64,000 bases of DNA from Haloarcula salinisoli (GTDB lineage Archaea; Halobacteriota; Halobacteria; Halobacteriales; Haloarculaceae): positions 124,001 to 188,000 of the forward strand of contig NZ_RKLQ01000003.1 in NCBI RefSeq assembly GCF_019599405.1, in the 5' to 3' direction. Each line of letters starts with the position of its first letter. The first letter of the stretch is position 1. The notes beneath the pieces are model-generated. The model saw only the letters and a program-made list of their open reading frames with translations. It did not search any database and had not been told where the DNA came from. Position numbers and translations under genes: made by a program. Of this stretch, positions 53,119-62,276 are shown piece after piece.

Positions 53119-53878
53119 CCCGTCCGTCGGCGTCGTCGTCCCCGCCTACCGGCCGGACGTGGCCCAGCTCCGTGGCTACCTCGAACGCATCGATGAAGAA
53201 CTCGGGCCGGCGTCGATACTGGTCGAACTCGACTCGCCGCGTGAGGAGACAGTGGCAGCGCTCGCCGACACCGTGGCCCGCGTCGAGTCTGTCCAGCGCC
53301 GTCGCGGCAAGGGAGCGGCGATAACGACAGGGTTCGAGCGACTGGAGACTGACGTACTCGCCTTTGCCGATGCCGACGGCGCGACGCCGGTCGACTCGTT
53401 CGAGGACGTCCTCGACCCGGTCCTGCGTCGCGACGCGGAACTGGCTGTCGGCTCGCGACGCCATCCGGAGTCGGAAATATCGGACCAGCAGACGCTGCTC
53501 CGGCAACTGCTGGGCGACACGTTCAGCTGGCTCGCCGGCACGCTCCTCTCGGCCCGGCTCCACGACTACCAGTGTGGCGCGAAGGCCGTCGACGCGGAGA
53601 GCTGGCACGATATTCGAGGACACCTGTGTGAACCGGGGTTCGCGTGGGACGTCGAACTCGTCGCTATCGCCGGTGCGATGGACCTGTGCATCGAGGAAGT
53701 CCCCATCGAGTGGGAGGACCAGCCCGGCTCGACCGTCTCGCCGGTCCAGGATTCGCTCGACCTCTTTCGCGCCCTGCTAGCAGCGCGGAAGCGCTCGAAA
53801 GCGCTCCGGGACGACCGGTTCAACAGCACTGGCGCCGTCCGGGACAATCAAGAGACGCCGCTTATCAAACAACAGTGA
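53111..53878 (+). CDS. Glycosyltransferase family 2 (dolichyl-phosphate sugar transferase-like)
   Basis: A 255-aa cytosolic GT-A enzyme. The start at 53111 gives MTDPSVGVVVPAYRPDVAQL. It has RRRGKGAAITTGFERLETDVLAF-type features (GKGAAITTGF about residue 65), the metal-binding FADADGATP (DxD, about 84), SRRHPES, DYQCGAKAVDAESW (about 152) and GFAWDVELVAIA. These match DPM1/GtrB-like enzymes that make polyprenyl-phosphate sugars. It sits between a GT-C-containing fusion and GtrA, so it probably makes the lipid-linked donor that the GT-C domain uses. Confidence 0.88.
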   Translation: MTDPSVGVVVPAYRPDVAQLRGYLERIDEELGPASILVELDSPREETVAALADTVARVESVQRRRGKGAAITTGFERLETDVLAFADADGATPVDSFEDVLDPVLRRDAELAVGSRRHPESEISDQQTLLRQLLGDTFSWLAGTLLSARLHDYQCGAKAVDAESWHDIRGHLCEPGFAWDVELVAIAGAMDLCIEEVPIEWEDQPGSTVSPVQDSLDLFRALLAARKRSKALRDDRFNSTGAVRDNQETPLIKQQ

Positions 53879-54345
53879 GTCTCACTGATACCGTCCCAGA
53901 CCGGCTCGAACCGCTCCTCTCGGGGGTCCGATTCGGCCAGTTCCTCTCGGTCGGTGTCGTCGGTGCCGTCAGCGACACCGTCGTCCTCACGACGGCCACG
54001 CTCGTCGTTGGACTCCCGCAGCTGTGGGCCAAAGCCGCCGGTATCGAGACGGCGATTCTGGTCATGTTCCTCGTCAACGAGCACTGGACGTTCGCCAACC
54101 GGGGGAAGTCGGGACGCGGTGCGTTCCTGAAACGTCTCGGGAAGTCACACCTCGTCCGCTCGGGCGGCGTGACTATCCAGCTCCTCGCCTTCGCCGGCCT
54201 GACGCGGTGGGTCGACGTGTCCTTTGCCGTCGCCGGAATCGACCTCTGGTTCCTCGCGGCCAGTCTCCTCGCCATCGCGGTCGCTATGGGCGTCAACTAC
54301 GCCTTCGAGAGCATCTTCACCTGGCAGGTCCACCGCGACGGGTAG
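53875..54345 (+). CDS. GtrA-like membrane protein
   Basis: A 156-aa protein with four membrane helices, starting with GTG at 53875 (overlapping the previous stop as GTGA). RFGQFLSVGVVGAVSDTVVL and FLVNEHWTFANRG are GtrA/DPMS family signatures. GtrA-type proteins help flip or position polyprenyl-linked sugars. It is the third gene of the operon. It ends 3 nt before the convergent glucanase gene. Confidence 0.88.
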   Translation: MSLTDTVPDRLEPLLSGVRFGQFLSVGVVGAVSDTVVLTTATLVVGLPQLWAKAAGIETAILVMFLVNEHWTFANRGKSGRGAFLKRLGKSHLVRSGGVTIQLLAFAGLTRWVDVSFAVAGIDLWFLAASLLAIAVAMGVNYAFESIFTWQVHRDG

Positions 54346-54348
54346 CGG

Positions 54349-55698
54349 TTACTGGCCACGTATTTGCTGGCGGACCCACTCGCCGGTCTCGGTGAGGCTG
54401 TCGGTCGTCCAGTCGTCCGTGGTCCCCTCCTGCCAGATGCCGGACGTGCGCCAGTCGTCGGAGTAGCTCCAGAACGCCCAGCTGATGTCGTTGTCCGAGA
54501 GGATATCCATGAACGCCTGCGTGCTGTCGAAGTCACTGGCCCCGTCGCCGCTGGCCTCCATGCTGCCACATTCGGTGACGAAGATGGGGAGCTCCTGGGC
54601 GGCGTCGGCGAGCTGGTTTCGCTCCCACTCGCCGTGGGTGGCTGCGTAGAAGTGGAAGGCATACAGGAGATTGTCACCCTCGACCGGGTTGTCGATTATC
54701 TCCTGGGGGCCGTCGGCGCCGATGTCGGCGAGGCCAAGCGAGGACCAGCCCCGGGTTCCGACGACGATCGGGCTCTCCGAATCGTGGCCGCGGATAATCG
54801 GGATGATGGTTTCGGCGTACTCCTTTACCGAGGCCCAGTCGACGTCGTTCGGTTCGTTACAGATCTCGAAAATAATGTTGTCCTTGTCGGCGTGTTCGGC
54901 GGCCATCTCGTCGAAGAACCGCTCGGCGTGGTCGAGGTTTTCCAGCGGGTCGCCGGGGTCGTGGATGTGGAAGTCGATGATGGCGTACATCCCCCGGTCG
55001 GTGACTGCCTCGACTATCTGGTTCACTTCGTCGGTAAAGCCCTCTGGGTCGGTCTCGTACCCGCCCTCCTGGATGTACATCGCGACCCGACAGAGGTCGG
55101 CCGTCCAGCCGTCCGCCAGCGCGTCGAGCGCGTCCGGTGTGAGGAACTCGTCCCAGCCGTACCACTGGATTCCGTGTGTGCTCATTCCGCGTAACTGGAC
55201 GGGGTCACCGGCTGCGTCACAGAGTGCAGTCCCGTCGACCTGTAACTGGCCGTGGCGGTCGACCGGCGTCTGGCCGTCGATACTGTCGCTCTCCTCGTCG
55301 TCACTCGAGTCGCTCGACCCGATTCGTGTCCAGAGGTCACTCTCCGCCGCGGGTTCGTCCCCCTCGGTCCACCAGTTTGCCTCCCAGTCGTCGCCCTCGT
55401 GAGTGACGCGGACGCCCCCCCTGTAGACGCCGTCTGCCGTCCACGCGGGATACCCGTCGGTCCCCGACTCCTGGCCGACTCGACCCCACACTGCGACGGT
55501 GTCGGCTGGCTCGTCACCCTTCGTGTACCAGTACGCTCGCCAGACGTACCCCTCGTGACTCACCTGGTCACCGTCGCGGTACGCCCTGTCGGACTCCCAC
55601 GCATCGACTGTCTCCGTGGCACCGACAACTGTTCCCGTTGCGGACAACCCGCCCAGCGCCGTGACGGCACGGAGGAAACTCCGCCGAGTATCTTTCAT
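54349..55698 (-). CDS. Secreted GH5 family endoglucanase with two CBM5/12-like modules
   Basis: A 449-aa protein. The ATG at 55698 gives a twin-arginine signal MKDTRRSFLRAVTALGGL. Two carbohydrate-binding repeats follow: DAWESDRAYRDGDQVSHEGY then RAYWYTKGDEP (about residues 32-75), and YPAWTADGVYRGGVRVTHEG then ANWWTEGDEP (about 82-125). A Ser/Asp linker leads to the GH5 barrel with VQLRGMSTHGIQWYG, catalytic acid ICNEPND, HFYAATHGEW and nucleophile IFVTECGS. The Tat path is usual for haloarchaeal exoenzymes. It is convergent with a GT2 synthase operon, so a role in trimming or releasing the exported glucan is plausible; breakdown of external cellulose or chitin-like polymer is the alternative. 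Confidence 0.9.
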   Translation of the reverse strand: MKDTRRSFLRAVTALGGLSATGTVVGATETVDAWESDRAYRDGDQVSHEGYVWRAYWYTKGDEPADTVAVWGRVGQESGTDGYPAWTADGVYRGGVRVTHEGDDWEANWWTEGDEPAAESDLWTRIGSSDSSDDEESDSIDGQTPVDRHGQLQVDGTALCDAAGDPVQLRGMSTHGIQWYGWDEFLTPDALDALADGWTADLCRVAMYIQEGGYETDPEGFTDEVNQIVEAVTDRGMYAIIDFHIHDPGDPLENLDHAERFFDEMAAEHADKDNIIFEICNEPNDVDWASVKEYAETIIPIIRGHDSESPIVVGTRGWSSLGLADIGADGPQEIIDNPVEGDNLLYAFHFYAATHGEWERNQLADAAQELPIFVTECGSMEASGDGASDFDSTQAFMDILSDNDISWAFWSYSDDWRTSGIWQEGTTDDWTTDSLTETGEWVRQQIRGQ

Positions 55699-55978
55699 AA
55701 CAGCGGGGAGCGTGTTACCGGGTATAAATTGCGAGCCCAAGTTATCAAATGTAATAATAACTGCCGGATAATTCATGCAAAGGTGGTGTTAAATCCGCTT
55801 ATATTGCGTTCTGTAGCGACACTCCGAATTCATGCTCTATTTCAGTATCTAATAACCACGGGGCGATGTGGGTCCAAACAGCGGCCACTGGCAGACGGGC
55901 TCGTCGACGGTCTGTGTCGCGGTCCAGCAGATATCGGCGCTATCGGAACCCCCCTCGCAGGCGTTCCTCGACGCACGA

Positions 55979-56269
55979 TTAGTGGGCGTTGGGCCGCTCT
56001 CGTGAGGGACGTTGCGGCGTGCCACTCGACATGTCCGCGACACACTCACGACAGAACTGGTAGCCCTCTTGGTTTCTCGCACCGCAGTTGGCACAGGTGA
56101 CCACACCCATCGCCTGCTCGTCACTGGTGGCCGGCGGCGTCGCCCCGGGGTCGGACTGTGCGGCTCCGTTCGCTGGTTCGCCCTGGCGGCGATAGGCGTA
56201 CAGCATCGTCAGGATGTGCACGCCCACCAGTAGGGCGATGGCACCGTACAGCCATTCACTCCCGAGCAT
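55979..56269 (-). CDS. Membrane-anchored zinc-ribbon protein (DUF7577-like)
   Basis: A 96-aa protein, ATG at 56269 (MLGSEWLYG). One N-terminal helix (AIALLVGVHILTMLYAY) is followed by a low-complexity linker and a C-terminal zinc ribbon VTCANCGARNQEGYQFCREC (CxxC..CxxC). The ribbon faces the cytoplasm if the N-terminus is outside. The function is unknown. Confidence 0.7.
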   Translation of the reverse strand: MLGSEWLYGAIALLVGVHILTMLYAYRRQGEPANGAAQSDPGATPPATSDEQAMGVVTCANCGARNQEGYQFCRECVADMSSGTPQRPSRERPNAH

Positions 56270-56462
56270 AGCTGACACTACGGTGAGGCGACACTTGAGG
56301 GTTGTGCATAGTTCACACGGATGGGTGCGCCTAGCTGGTCGCGTCCGCCCGTCGACGGCCCGACACAGCGGCCTGTGACCGTTCGCCAGCTGTCACGACC
56401 AGACGCTGTATGTCGCCAGCCTGCCGAGCGTTCAAATAGGGTGCCGGGGCCACCACCTCGCC

Positions 56463-56897
56463 ATGGGACAGCGCACGCTCGTGGTCGTTCCGCGACCCGG
56501 AGGCGGCTTCAACTGTCGATACGCCCACTGGGGTGTGACGGCCGACCCGCTCGCCCAGTCCCGGCCACTGGGCCGCGAGTGGTCGGCCGGGGCCGTCCTC
56601 GACGAACTCGACGCCAGCTACGAGCGGCTGCTCGTCGCCGACGGGACTCCCCGCTGGTACTGTGTCTGCTGGCTCGACCCGACGCTCGCCGAGCCCGACG
56701 ACATCGTGCTGGCACGGACAGACGACCCCGACGGCTTGGTCGCGCGCTGGACTGAGGCCAAGAGCCACGCCGTCGACGCGGTGGCCGACGGCCTCGCCCC
56801 CGACGCGGCCAGGGCGGGGCTCTTGCTCGGGCTGGCCCGTCGAGCCGACACACTCTACCGGGGCGACGACGCGTCCTTTTTAGGCGACGACCGTTAA
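56463..56897 (+). CDS. DUF6735-like haloarchaeal protein
   Basis: A 144-aa soluble protein. The start MGQRTLVVVPRPGGGFNCRY is followed by HWGV, a pattern I associate with DUF6735 of haloarchaea. No catalytic motif is seen. It lies 9 nt upstream of nucS on the same strand, so the two are probably co-transcribed. Confidence 0.7.
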   Translation: MGQRTLVVVPRPGGGFNCRYAHWGVTADPLAQSRPLGREWSAGAVLDELDASYERLLVADGTPRWYCVCWLDPTLAEPDDIVLARTDDPDGLVARWTEAKSHAVDAVADGLAPDAARAGLLLGLARRADTLYRGDDASFLGDDR

Positions 56898-56906
56898 TCG
56901 CCAGCC

Positions 56907-57635
56907 GTGACCGCCGACAGCGCCGTCGAGACACTCTCGTATCCGGAGACCGACACCGTCCGTGACCTCGTCGACCGCGCCATCGACCGGGGCGCGATGG
57001 TGACCCTGTTCGGTCGCTGTACGGTCGAGTACGACGGCCGCGCGGCGAGTTCGCTCGGGCCGGGCGACCGCCACGTGACGCTGAAACCGGACGGGGCGGC
57101 GCTGGTCCACACCGACGAGGGCCAGCAGCCGGTCAACTGGCAGCCGCCGGGCTCGGCCCACTCGGTCAGTGCCGCCGACGGCGCCCTCGAACTTTGCTCG
57201 GAGCGGTCCAACCCGGACGAGACACTCGAGATATCCTTCGAGACGGTGGCCCACGCCGCCGCCTTCGACGTGAGCGACCCTGAAGAGTTGGCTGTCACCG
57301 GGACCGAAGCCGACCTCAAAGAGCGCATCCTCGAGGACCCAGACCTCGTCGAGCCCGGCTTCACGCCGCTGGCGACCGAGCGGGCGACCCCCGCCGGCGC
57401 CGTCGACATCTACGGCGAGGACGAAAGCGGTCGAACTGTCGTCGTCGAGCTGAAACGGCGCCGCGTCGGACCGGACGCGGTCGGCCAGCTCGACCGGTAC
57501 GTCGACGCCCTGGAACGGGATCTCCACGCGGGGACGGCGGTTCGGGGCATCCTGGTCGCCCCGTCGGTGACCGACCGGGCGCGCCAGCTGCTCGCGAAGA
57601 AGGGGCTGGAGTTCGTCTCGCTCGAACCGACCTAG
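56907..57635 (+). CDS. nucS: Mismatch-specific endonuclease EndoMS/NucS
   Basis: A 242-aa protein. The N-terminal dimerisation/DNA-binding half includes VTLFGRCTVEYDGRAAS and the family LxPDGAALVHTDEGQQPVNWQPPG segment (residues about 49-76). The C-terminal RecB-like nuclease has GAVDIYGEDESGRTVVVELK (Asp and Glu-x-Lys, about 171-190) and the QLDRYVDAL helix. EndoMS cuts both strands at mismatches. Its stop overlaps that of the convergent HalOD1 gene. mutS is only one gene away. Confidence 0.93.
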   Translation: MTADSAVETLSYPETDTVRDLVDRAIDRGAMVTLFGRCTVEYDGRAASSLGPGDRHVTLKPDGAALVHTDEGQQPVNWQPPGSAHSVSAADGALELCSERSNPDETLEISFETVAHAAAFDVSDPEELAVTGTEADLKERILEDPDLVEPGFTPLATERATPAGAVDIYGEDESGRTVVVELKRRRVGPDAVGQLDRYVDALERDLHAGTAVRGILVAPSVTDRARQLLAKKGLEFVSLEPT

Positions 57636-57892
57636 TACACTTCGACCGCTTCGTCCGTCACCACGACGCGGTGGCCGGCGTAACTGAAGGTCACGTGTGC
57701 TGCGCTGTCAGGGTCGTCGAGGAATCGCTCGAGGGCTTCGGGGTCGACCACGTCGCCGAGGGGGCCGAGCGACTGGGGGTCTATGTTCTCGGCGGTCGCG
57801 ACGGCGCGGAGGATGGCCATTGCCAGCGAACTGGTGCCCGTCTGCTGCCGGACGAGCGGGGGTCCATCTGTTCTCCCACCAGAACAGTTCAT
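57632..57892 (-). CDS. HalOD1 output-domain protein
   Basis: An 86-aa protein, ATG at 57892. It has the HalOD1 pattern: SSLAMAILRAVATAENIDPQSLGPL, VVDPEALERFLDDP, and the beta strands HVTFSYAGHRVVVTDEAVEV. Stand-alone HalOD1 proteins are common in haloarchaea and probably act as small signalling or regulatory modules. TATA-like AATAAATATAC lies immediately upstream of the ATG. Confidence 0.8.
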   Translation of the reverse strand: MNCSGGRTDGPPLVRQQTGTSSLAMAILRAVATAENIDPQSLGPLGDVVDPEALERFLDDPDSAAHVTFSYAGHRVVVTDEAVEVY

Positions 57893-57930
57893 GTAATTAG
57901 TATATTTATTCAAACAAAAAGGCCTGGTAC

Positions 57931-57946
57931 CTTACTTGTTAGTAAG
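57931..57946. repeat. Short palindrome between mutS end and HalOD1 start
   Basis: CTTACT-TGTT-AGTAAG forms a 6-bp inverted repeat with a 4-nt loop, 3 nt after the mutS stop and about 40 nt upstream of the HalOD1 ATG. It could be an operator for HalOD1 or a mutS 3' hairpin. Confidence 0.4.
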
Positions 57947-57948
57947 TC

Positions 57949-60633
57949 CTACTCGACCCGGTCAGCGAGGTCGGCCAGCGTGTTGAGCGCGTCCAGTGGC
58001 GTCATCGTCGCCACGTCGACCTCCCGAAGCAGGGACTCGATGTCGTCGTCGGCCGCTCGACCCGCTGGCAGCCCCTCGCCGGTCGGCCGGTCGGAGACGG
58101 CGCCGTCATTCCCGCTCCCACCTCGGCCGCTTGCCTCGGCTGCCGGGGCCTCGCCGTCTGCCGCCAGACGCTCCCGGGCGGCCTCGACGACGGGCTCGGG
58201 CACCCCGGCCATCGCCGCCACCTCGACGCCGTAGGACGCGGCGGCCGGCCCGTCGGCCAGTTCGTGGTCGAAGACGACCGAGCCGTCTTCCCGGGAGGTC
58301 TCGAAGTGGCGGTTGGCCACCCCCGACAGGTCGTCGGCCGCCGCCGTGAGGTCGTGGTGGTGGGTCGCAAAGAGGGTGTAGGCCCCCACCTCGTCGTGAA
58401 GGTACTCCGTCACTGCGCGGGCGATGGCCAGCCCGTCGGCCGTCGAGGTGCCACGACCGACCTCGTCCAGCAGGACCAGCGAGTCGGCGGTCGCCTCCGT
58501 CAGGATGGTCGCAAGCTCCGTCATCTCTATCATGAAGGTGGAGCGACCGCCGGCGATGTCGTCGCTGGCGCCGACACGCGTGAACACCCGGTCGAGTATC
58601 GGCAGGGCAGCCGACGACGCCGGGACGAACGAGCCGGTCTGGGCGAGGACCGAGCAGAGTGCGACCTGGCGCATGTAGGTGGACTTCCCGCTCATGTTCG
58701 GGCCGGTGAGGACGACGAAGTGGGGGGCGTCGCCGTGCTCGGAGCTGTGAAGGTCGGTATCGTTCGGGACAAACGACTCCTCGGTTCGCTCGACGACGGG
58801 GTGGCGCCCGGCCTCGATGTCGATGCCGTCGGCGCCGACGGTGGGCCGGCAGTACCCCCGCGTCGCGGCGACCTCGCCGAAAGCCACGAGAGCGTCCAGT
58901 CGAGCGAGCTTCTCGGCCAGCGCCTGGACGCGTTCGGCCTCGGCGGCGACGGCGTCCCGGACCCGACAGAACAGCTCGTACTCCAGGTCGTCGGCCGCCG
59001 CCTCGGCCCGGAGAATCTCCTCTTCGCGGCTCTTCAGTTCGGGCGTGTAGTAGCGCTCGCTGTTCTTGAGCGTCTGTCGGCGCTGGTAGTCCTCGGGCAC
59101 CGCATCGAGGTTGGCGTTTGTCACCTCGATGTAGTAGCCATGCACCGCGGTGTGGCCGACCTTCAGCGATTCGATGCCGGTGCGCTCGCGTTCGCTCGCT
59201 TCGAGGTCGTCGATCCACGCCTTGCCCGACCGCTCCGTCGAGCGCAGCTCGTCCAGCTCGTCGTCGTACCCCGAACGAATCACGCCGCCCTCGGTGACCT
59301 GCTGGGGCGGGTCCGGCCGGATAGCGGCCTCTATCTCCTCGCGGGTCTCCGTGAGCGGGTCCAGCGTGGCGTGCAGGTCCGCCAGTAGCCGTGCGTCCGC
59401 GTCGGCGAGGGCCTCGCGGATGCCGGGCACCACCGACAGCGTCGCCGCCAGCGAGCGCAGGTCACGGGCGTTGGCCCGGCCGCGAGACACCCGCGAGATG
59501 AGCCGCTCGATGTCGTACACCTGCGAGAGCAGCTCGTGGAGCCGCTCGCGGGTCCCGGGGCTGCACTTCAACTCGCCGACGGCCTCGTGGCGCGCCTCGA
59601 TGCGGTCTGTGTCTAGCAGCGGGCGACGCAGCCAGTCCGTGAGCTTGCGCCGCCCCAACGCAGACGCCGTCTCGTCGAGCGTGTCCACGAGCGTCAGGTT
59701 CCCGTGGCCACGCACCGAGCGCCGGTCGAACAGCTCCAGGCTCTCGACGGCGACGGCGTCGAGCAGCATGTACTCCCGGGGGTCGTAGCGGGTGAGGTGG
59801 TTCAGATAGTCCAGGGTCCCCTCCGGGTCGACGTCGGGGTCGACCGGCTCCCCGTCCGGGCCGACGGCCCCCGACTTTCCCCGGGTGTACTCGGCGTAGG
59901 AAAGCAGGGCGCCCGTGGCCCGCACCTCGCTCTCGCCCGCCAGCAGCCGCTCGGGCGGCCCGAAGTACCGCTCGATGCGCGCCTCGGCCCGGTCGACGTC
60001 GAAGGCGTCGGCGTCGTACTCGGTGACCAGACAGGCCCCGCCAAAGACGGCCTCGTCCACATCGACGTCGGGCCCGACGATGGCTTCGGCGGGTCCGAAG
60101 CGGCGCAGCTCGTCGGCGACGGCCGTCGTCGAGTCCACGCTGGTCGCGTAACACGCGCCGGTCGAGATATCGACGAGGGCGAGGCCGTACGCCTCGCCCC
60201 GGGCAAGCGCCGCGACGTAGTTGCTGTCGGCCCCGTCGAGCAGCTCCGCCTCGGTCAGCGTCCCCGGCGTGACGACCCGCGTGACGGCCCGCTCGACGAC
60301 GCCGCTGACCTCGTCGGGGTCCTCGACCTGGTCGGCGATGGCGACCCGATAGCCCGCGTCCAGCAGCGTCTCGATGTAGCTCTCGGCGTTGTCGATGGGG
60401 ATGCCCGCCATCGCGTACTCGCCCGTGGAATCGCTGCGCTGGGTGAGCGTTATCTCACACAGCCGGGCGACCCGCTCTGCGGCCTCGCAAAACGCCTCGT
60501 AGAAGTCCCCAACCTGAAAGAGGACCAGTGCCTCGTCGTACTGTTCGCACAGCTCGAAGTACTGGGCCATCATCGGCGTCAGCTCGTCGTCCAGCTCGGC
60601 CATCTTCGCCGGTGGCCCGAGGGCCGCGTCCAT
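57949..60633 (-). CDS. mutS: DNA mismatch repair protein MutS
   Basis: An 894-aa protein (ATG at 60633, [14 protein letters not shown]; a longer start is less typical). The mismatch-binding domain has VGDFYEAF with the Phe-x-Glu wedge (about residue 42). Connector, core and clamp follow. The ATPase has Walker [10 protein letters not shown] (about 620), Walker [16 protein letters not shown] and HHHDL. A long acidic and glycine-rich linker ([19 protein letters not shown]) separates the C-terminal dimerisation tail. It belongs to the bacterial-type MutS1 that haloarchaea acquired. No mutL is in the window. Confidence 0.95.
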   Translation of the reverse strand: MDAALGPPAKMAELDDELTPMMAQYFELCEQYDEALVLFQVGDFYEAFCEAAERVARLCEITLTQRSDSTGEYAMAGIPIDNAESYIETLLDAGYRVAIADQVEDPDEVSGVVERAVTRVVTPGTLTEAELLDGADSNYVAALARGEAYGLALVDISTGACYATSVDSTTAVADELRRFGPAEAIVGPDVDVDEAVFGGACLVTEYDADAFDVDRAEARIERYFGPPERLLAGESEVRATGALLSYAEYTRGKSGAVGPDGEPVDPDVDPEGTLDYLNHLTRYDPREYMLLDAVAVESLELFDRRSVRGHGNLTLVDTLDETASALGRRKLTDWLRRPLLDTDRIEARHEAVGELKCSPGTRERLHELLSQVYDIERLISRVSRGRANARDLRSLAATLSVVPGIREALADADARLLADLHATLDPLTETREEIEAAIRPDPPQQVTEGGVIRSGYDDELDELRSTERSGKAWIDDLEASERERTGIESLKVGHTAVHGYYIEVTNANLDAVPEDYQRRQTLKNSERYYTPELKSREEEILRAEAAADDLEYELFCRVRDAVAAEAERVQALAEKLARLDALVAFGEVAATRGYCRPTVGADGIDIEAGRHPVVERTEESFVPNDTDLHSSEHGDAPHFVVLTGPNMSGKSTYMRQVALCSVLAQTGSFVPASSAALPILDRVFTRVGASDDIAGGRSTFMIEMTELATILTEATADSLVLLDEVGRGTSTADGLAIARAVTEYLHDEVGAYTLFATHHHDLTAAADDLSGVANRHFETSREDGSVVFDHELADGPAAASYGVEVAAMAGVPEPVVEAARERLAADGEAPAAEASGRGGSGNDGAVSDRPTGEGLPAGRAADDDIESLLREVDVATMTPLDALNTLADLADRVE

Positions 60634-60683
60634 ATCCGACCTGGCGGGGTCGCCGGCAAAATACCCCACGGTCGGGCGTCATT

Positions 60684-60929
60684 TCAGCGGCTCCTATCGG
60701 ACGCGCTCGAATCCAGAACGACGAGGATGTACGAGGCGATAAATCCGAGCGCGTAGCCCAGCAGGTGGACGTAGAGATTCAGCACCCGCCCACTGACGAC
60801 GGAGTCGCCAGTGGCAGCCCCAGGAAGAGCCCCGCCACCACGACGCCCAGCTCAAAGCGACGGCGGCAGCGTCCCCACCGCCAGCAACACCGCCGGAACC
60901 ACACTTACGAGCAGGAGGTCGGCGACCAT
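60684..60929 (-). pseudogene. Decayed membrane protein, rhomboid-like C-terminus
   Basis: Three hydrophobic fragments in successive minus-strand frames look like one gene with two frameshifts. These are MVADLLLVSVVPAVLLAVG, then LGVVVAGLFLGLPLA, then VLNLYVHLLGYALGFIASYI followed by a stop at 60684. The last piece with its VHLLGYALGF resembles the final helix (NVHxxG..xG) of rhomboid intramembrane proteases. The N-terminal catalytic part is not recognisable, so this is a remnant. Confidence 0.45.
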
Positions 60930-61128
60930 CGCTGGCGTGCGTAGCGTCTCGACGCCGTCGGGCGCCTCCTCGACACCGTCTATCCGTACGGTATCGACGG
61001 TCGCCCGGCGGTATCACAACGCGGTAGCCTGCCAGTGCCACGAGGCGCCGATAGCACGCACGGTGCCCAGCGCCGGCGGCGCGTGCGGGCCGGCGAGGCC
61101 TTTTGTCCGTCGGCTCCGTAGGGCGTCC

Positions 61129-61452
61129 ATGACGAGCGACGGCGTACGCACAGTCGACACCCGCGAGCAGCTCGATACGCTGCTGGCCGACCACGAGCGG
61201 GTGCTGGTGATGGTCCGCACCGCCGGCTGTACCATCTGCAAGTCGATGTCGCCGATTCTCGACGGCGTCGACCGCACGACCGACGCGACCGTCGTCGAGT
61301 TCAACCCCCGAACGGACCTCGACGCCGTGGCCGACTTCGCCGTGCGAAGCGTCCCCACCTTCCTCCTGTTCGTCGACGGCGAGCTGGTCGACCGCCGGGC
61401 CGACGGCTTCGTGCCGAGCGAGGACCTCACCGCGTTCGCGGCCAGCGACTGA
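61129..61452 (+). CDS. Thioredoxin-fold protein
   Basis: A 107-aa protein, ATG at 61129 (MTSDGVRTVDTREQ). The redox motif is CTIC in RTAGCTICKSMSPIL (residues about 31-45). The cis-Pro lies in VRSVPTFLLFVDGELVDR (about 74). There is no signal peptide, so it is a cytoplasmic thiol-disulfide protein. It is a distant thioredoxin rather than a canonical WCGPC protein. Confidence 0.85.
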   Translation: MTSDGVRTVDTREQLDTLLADHERVLVMVRTAGCTICKSMSPILDGVDRTTDATVVEFNPRTDLDAVADFAVRSVPTFLLFVDGELVDRRADGFVPSEDLTAFAASD

Positions 61453-61509
61453 GAGTGTCTCACAGGCGTGGCCAAACGTTTTCACGGTATTCGCCGTAGT
61501 CCTCGGGTG

Positions 61510-62276
61510 ATGTCCCTCCAGATTGGCCCCGTTCTCCGCTCGGCCGGGGCGCAACTGCTCAGTCGTACCGGCGCGATACTGCTTGCCGCGTACATCGCCC
61601 TGACGGCCGCGCTCTTGCCGCTCAGCAACACGATGCTGGTCCGCATCTACGAGCGGGTCGGGCTCACCGAGCCGGCCGAGGTGATACCGCTGGTGCTCGA
61701 CGTCCCGCTGTCGGTCGCCGTCGGTGGCTACCTGCTGGGCGTCCTCGTGGGCTCGTATCTCTCCGTCGTCGCCGTCCGGACGTTCGTCGCCGGCGACGGG
61801 GGTCAGTTCCCCTCGGGGGCCTTTACCCGGAACGTCCCGCTGGCTATCGCGAACGTCGTCGTGGGCGGGCTGGTGTACGGGCTGGCCGTGGCTGTCGGCT
61901 CCCTCCTGCTCGTCGTCCCCGGACTTCTGGCCTACATCGCGTTCCTGTTTATGCTCCCCTACGTCGCCGTCGAGGACCGGAACTTCGTCGACGCCCTGCG
62001 GTCGAGCTACCGCCTGAGCAAAGGTAACTGGCTCATGCTGGGGGTGCTCTTGCTCGTCGTCGTCGGCGTGTCCGGGGGGTTGGCGCCGTCGGCGGGGTGG
62101 TCGCGGGACTGCTCTTGCCGCCCGCACTCGGACAGCTCTCGCTCGCCGCCATCCAGTCGCCGGCCTCGCTGTTTTCCCTTGCCGTTATCGCCGCGGCGTT
62201 CGACCAGCTCCGCGGGGCGAGCGACGACGGGTCCGGGTCGACCCCGGCTGGCGAGACGGCCTCGACGCCAGCCTAA
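61510..62276 (+). pseudogene. Multi-helix membrane protein with a frameshift in a G run
   Basis: A membrane protein beginning MSLQIGPVLRSAG with about five helices and the segment LPYVAVEDRNFVDALRSSYRLS (about residues 152-173) typical of haloarchaeal DUF7847-type proteins. After VVVGVSG the annotated frame turns into Arg/Ser-rich nonsense. The next frame continues VGAVGGVVAGLLLPPALGQL and ends in TAA at 62274-62276. The break lies in the six-G run near 62078; one more G would restore about 255 aa. It may be a real mutation or a sequencing error. Its restored stop overlaps that of the convergent stress protein gene. Confidence 0.7.

Noticed and set aside
60694-62127. 477-codon minus-strand frame opposite the thioredoxin-like and membrane genes
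   Set aside because: Arg- and Asp-rich shadow composition. The plus strand has recognisable proteins. Only the short hydrophobic pieces at 60684-60929 looked gene-like.
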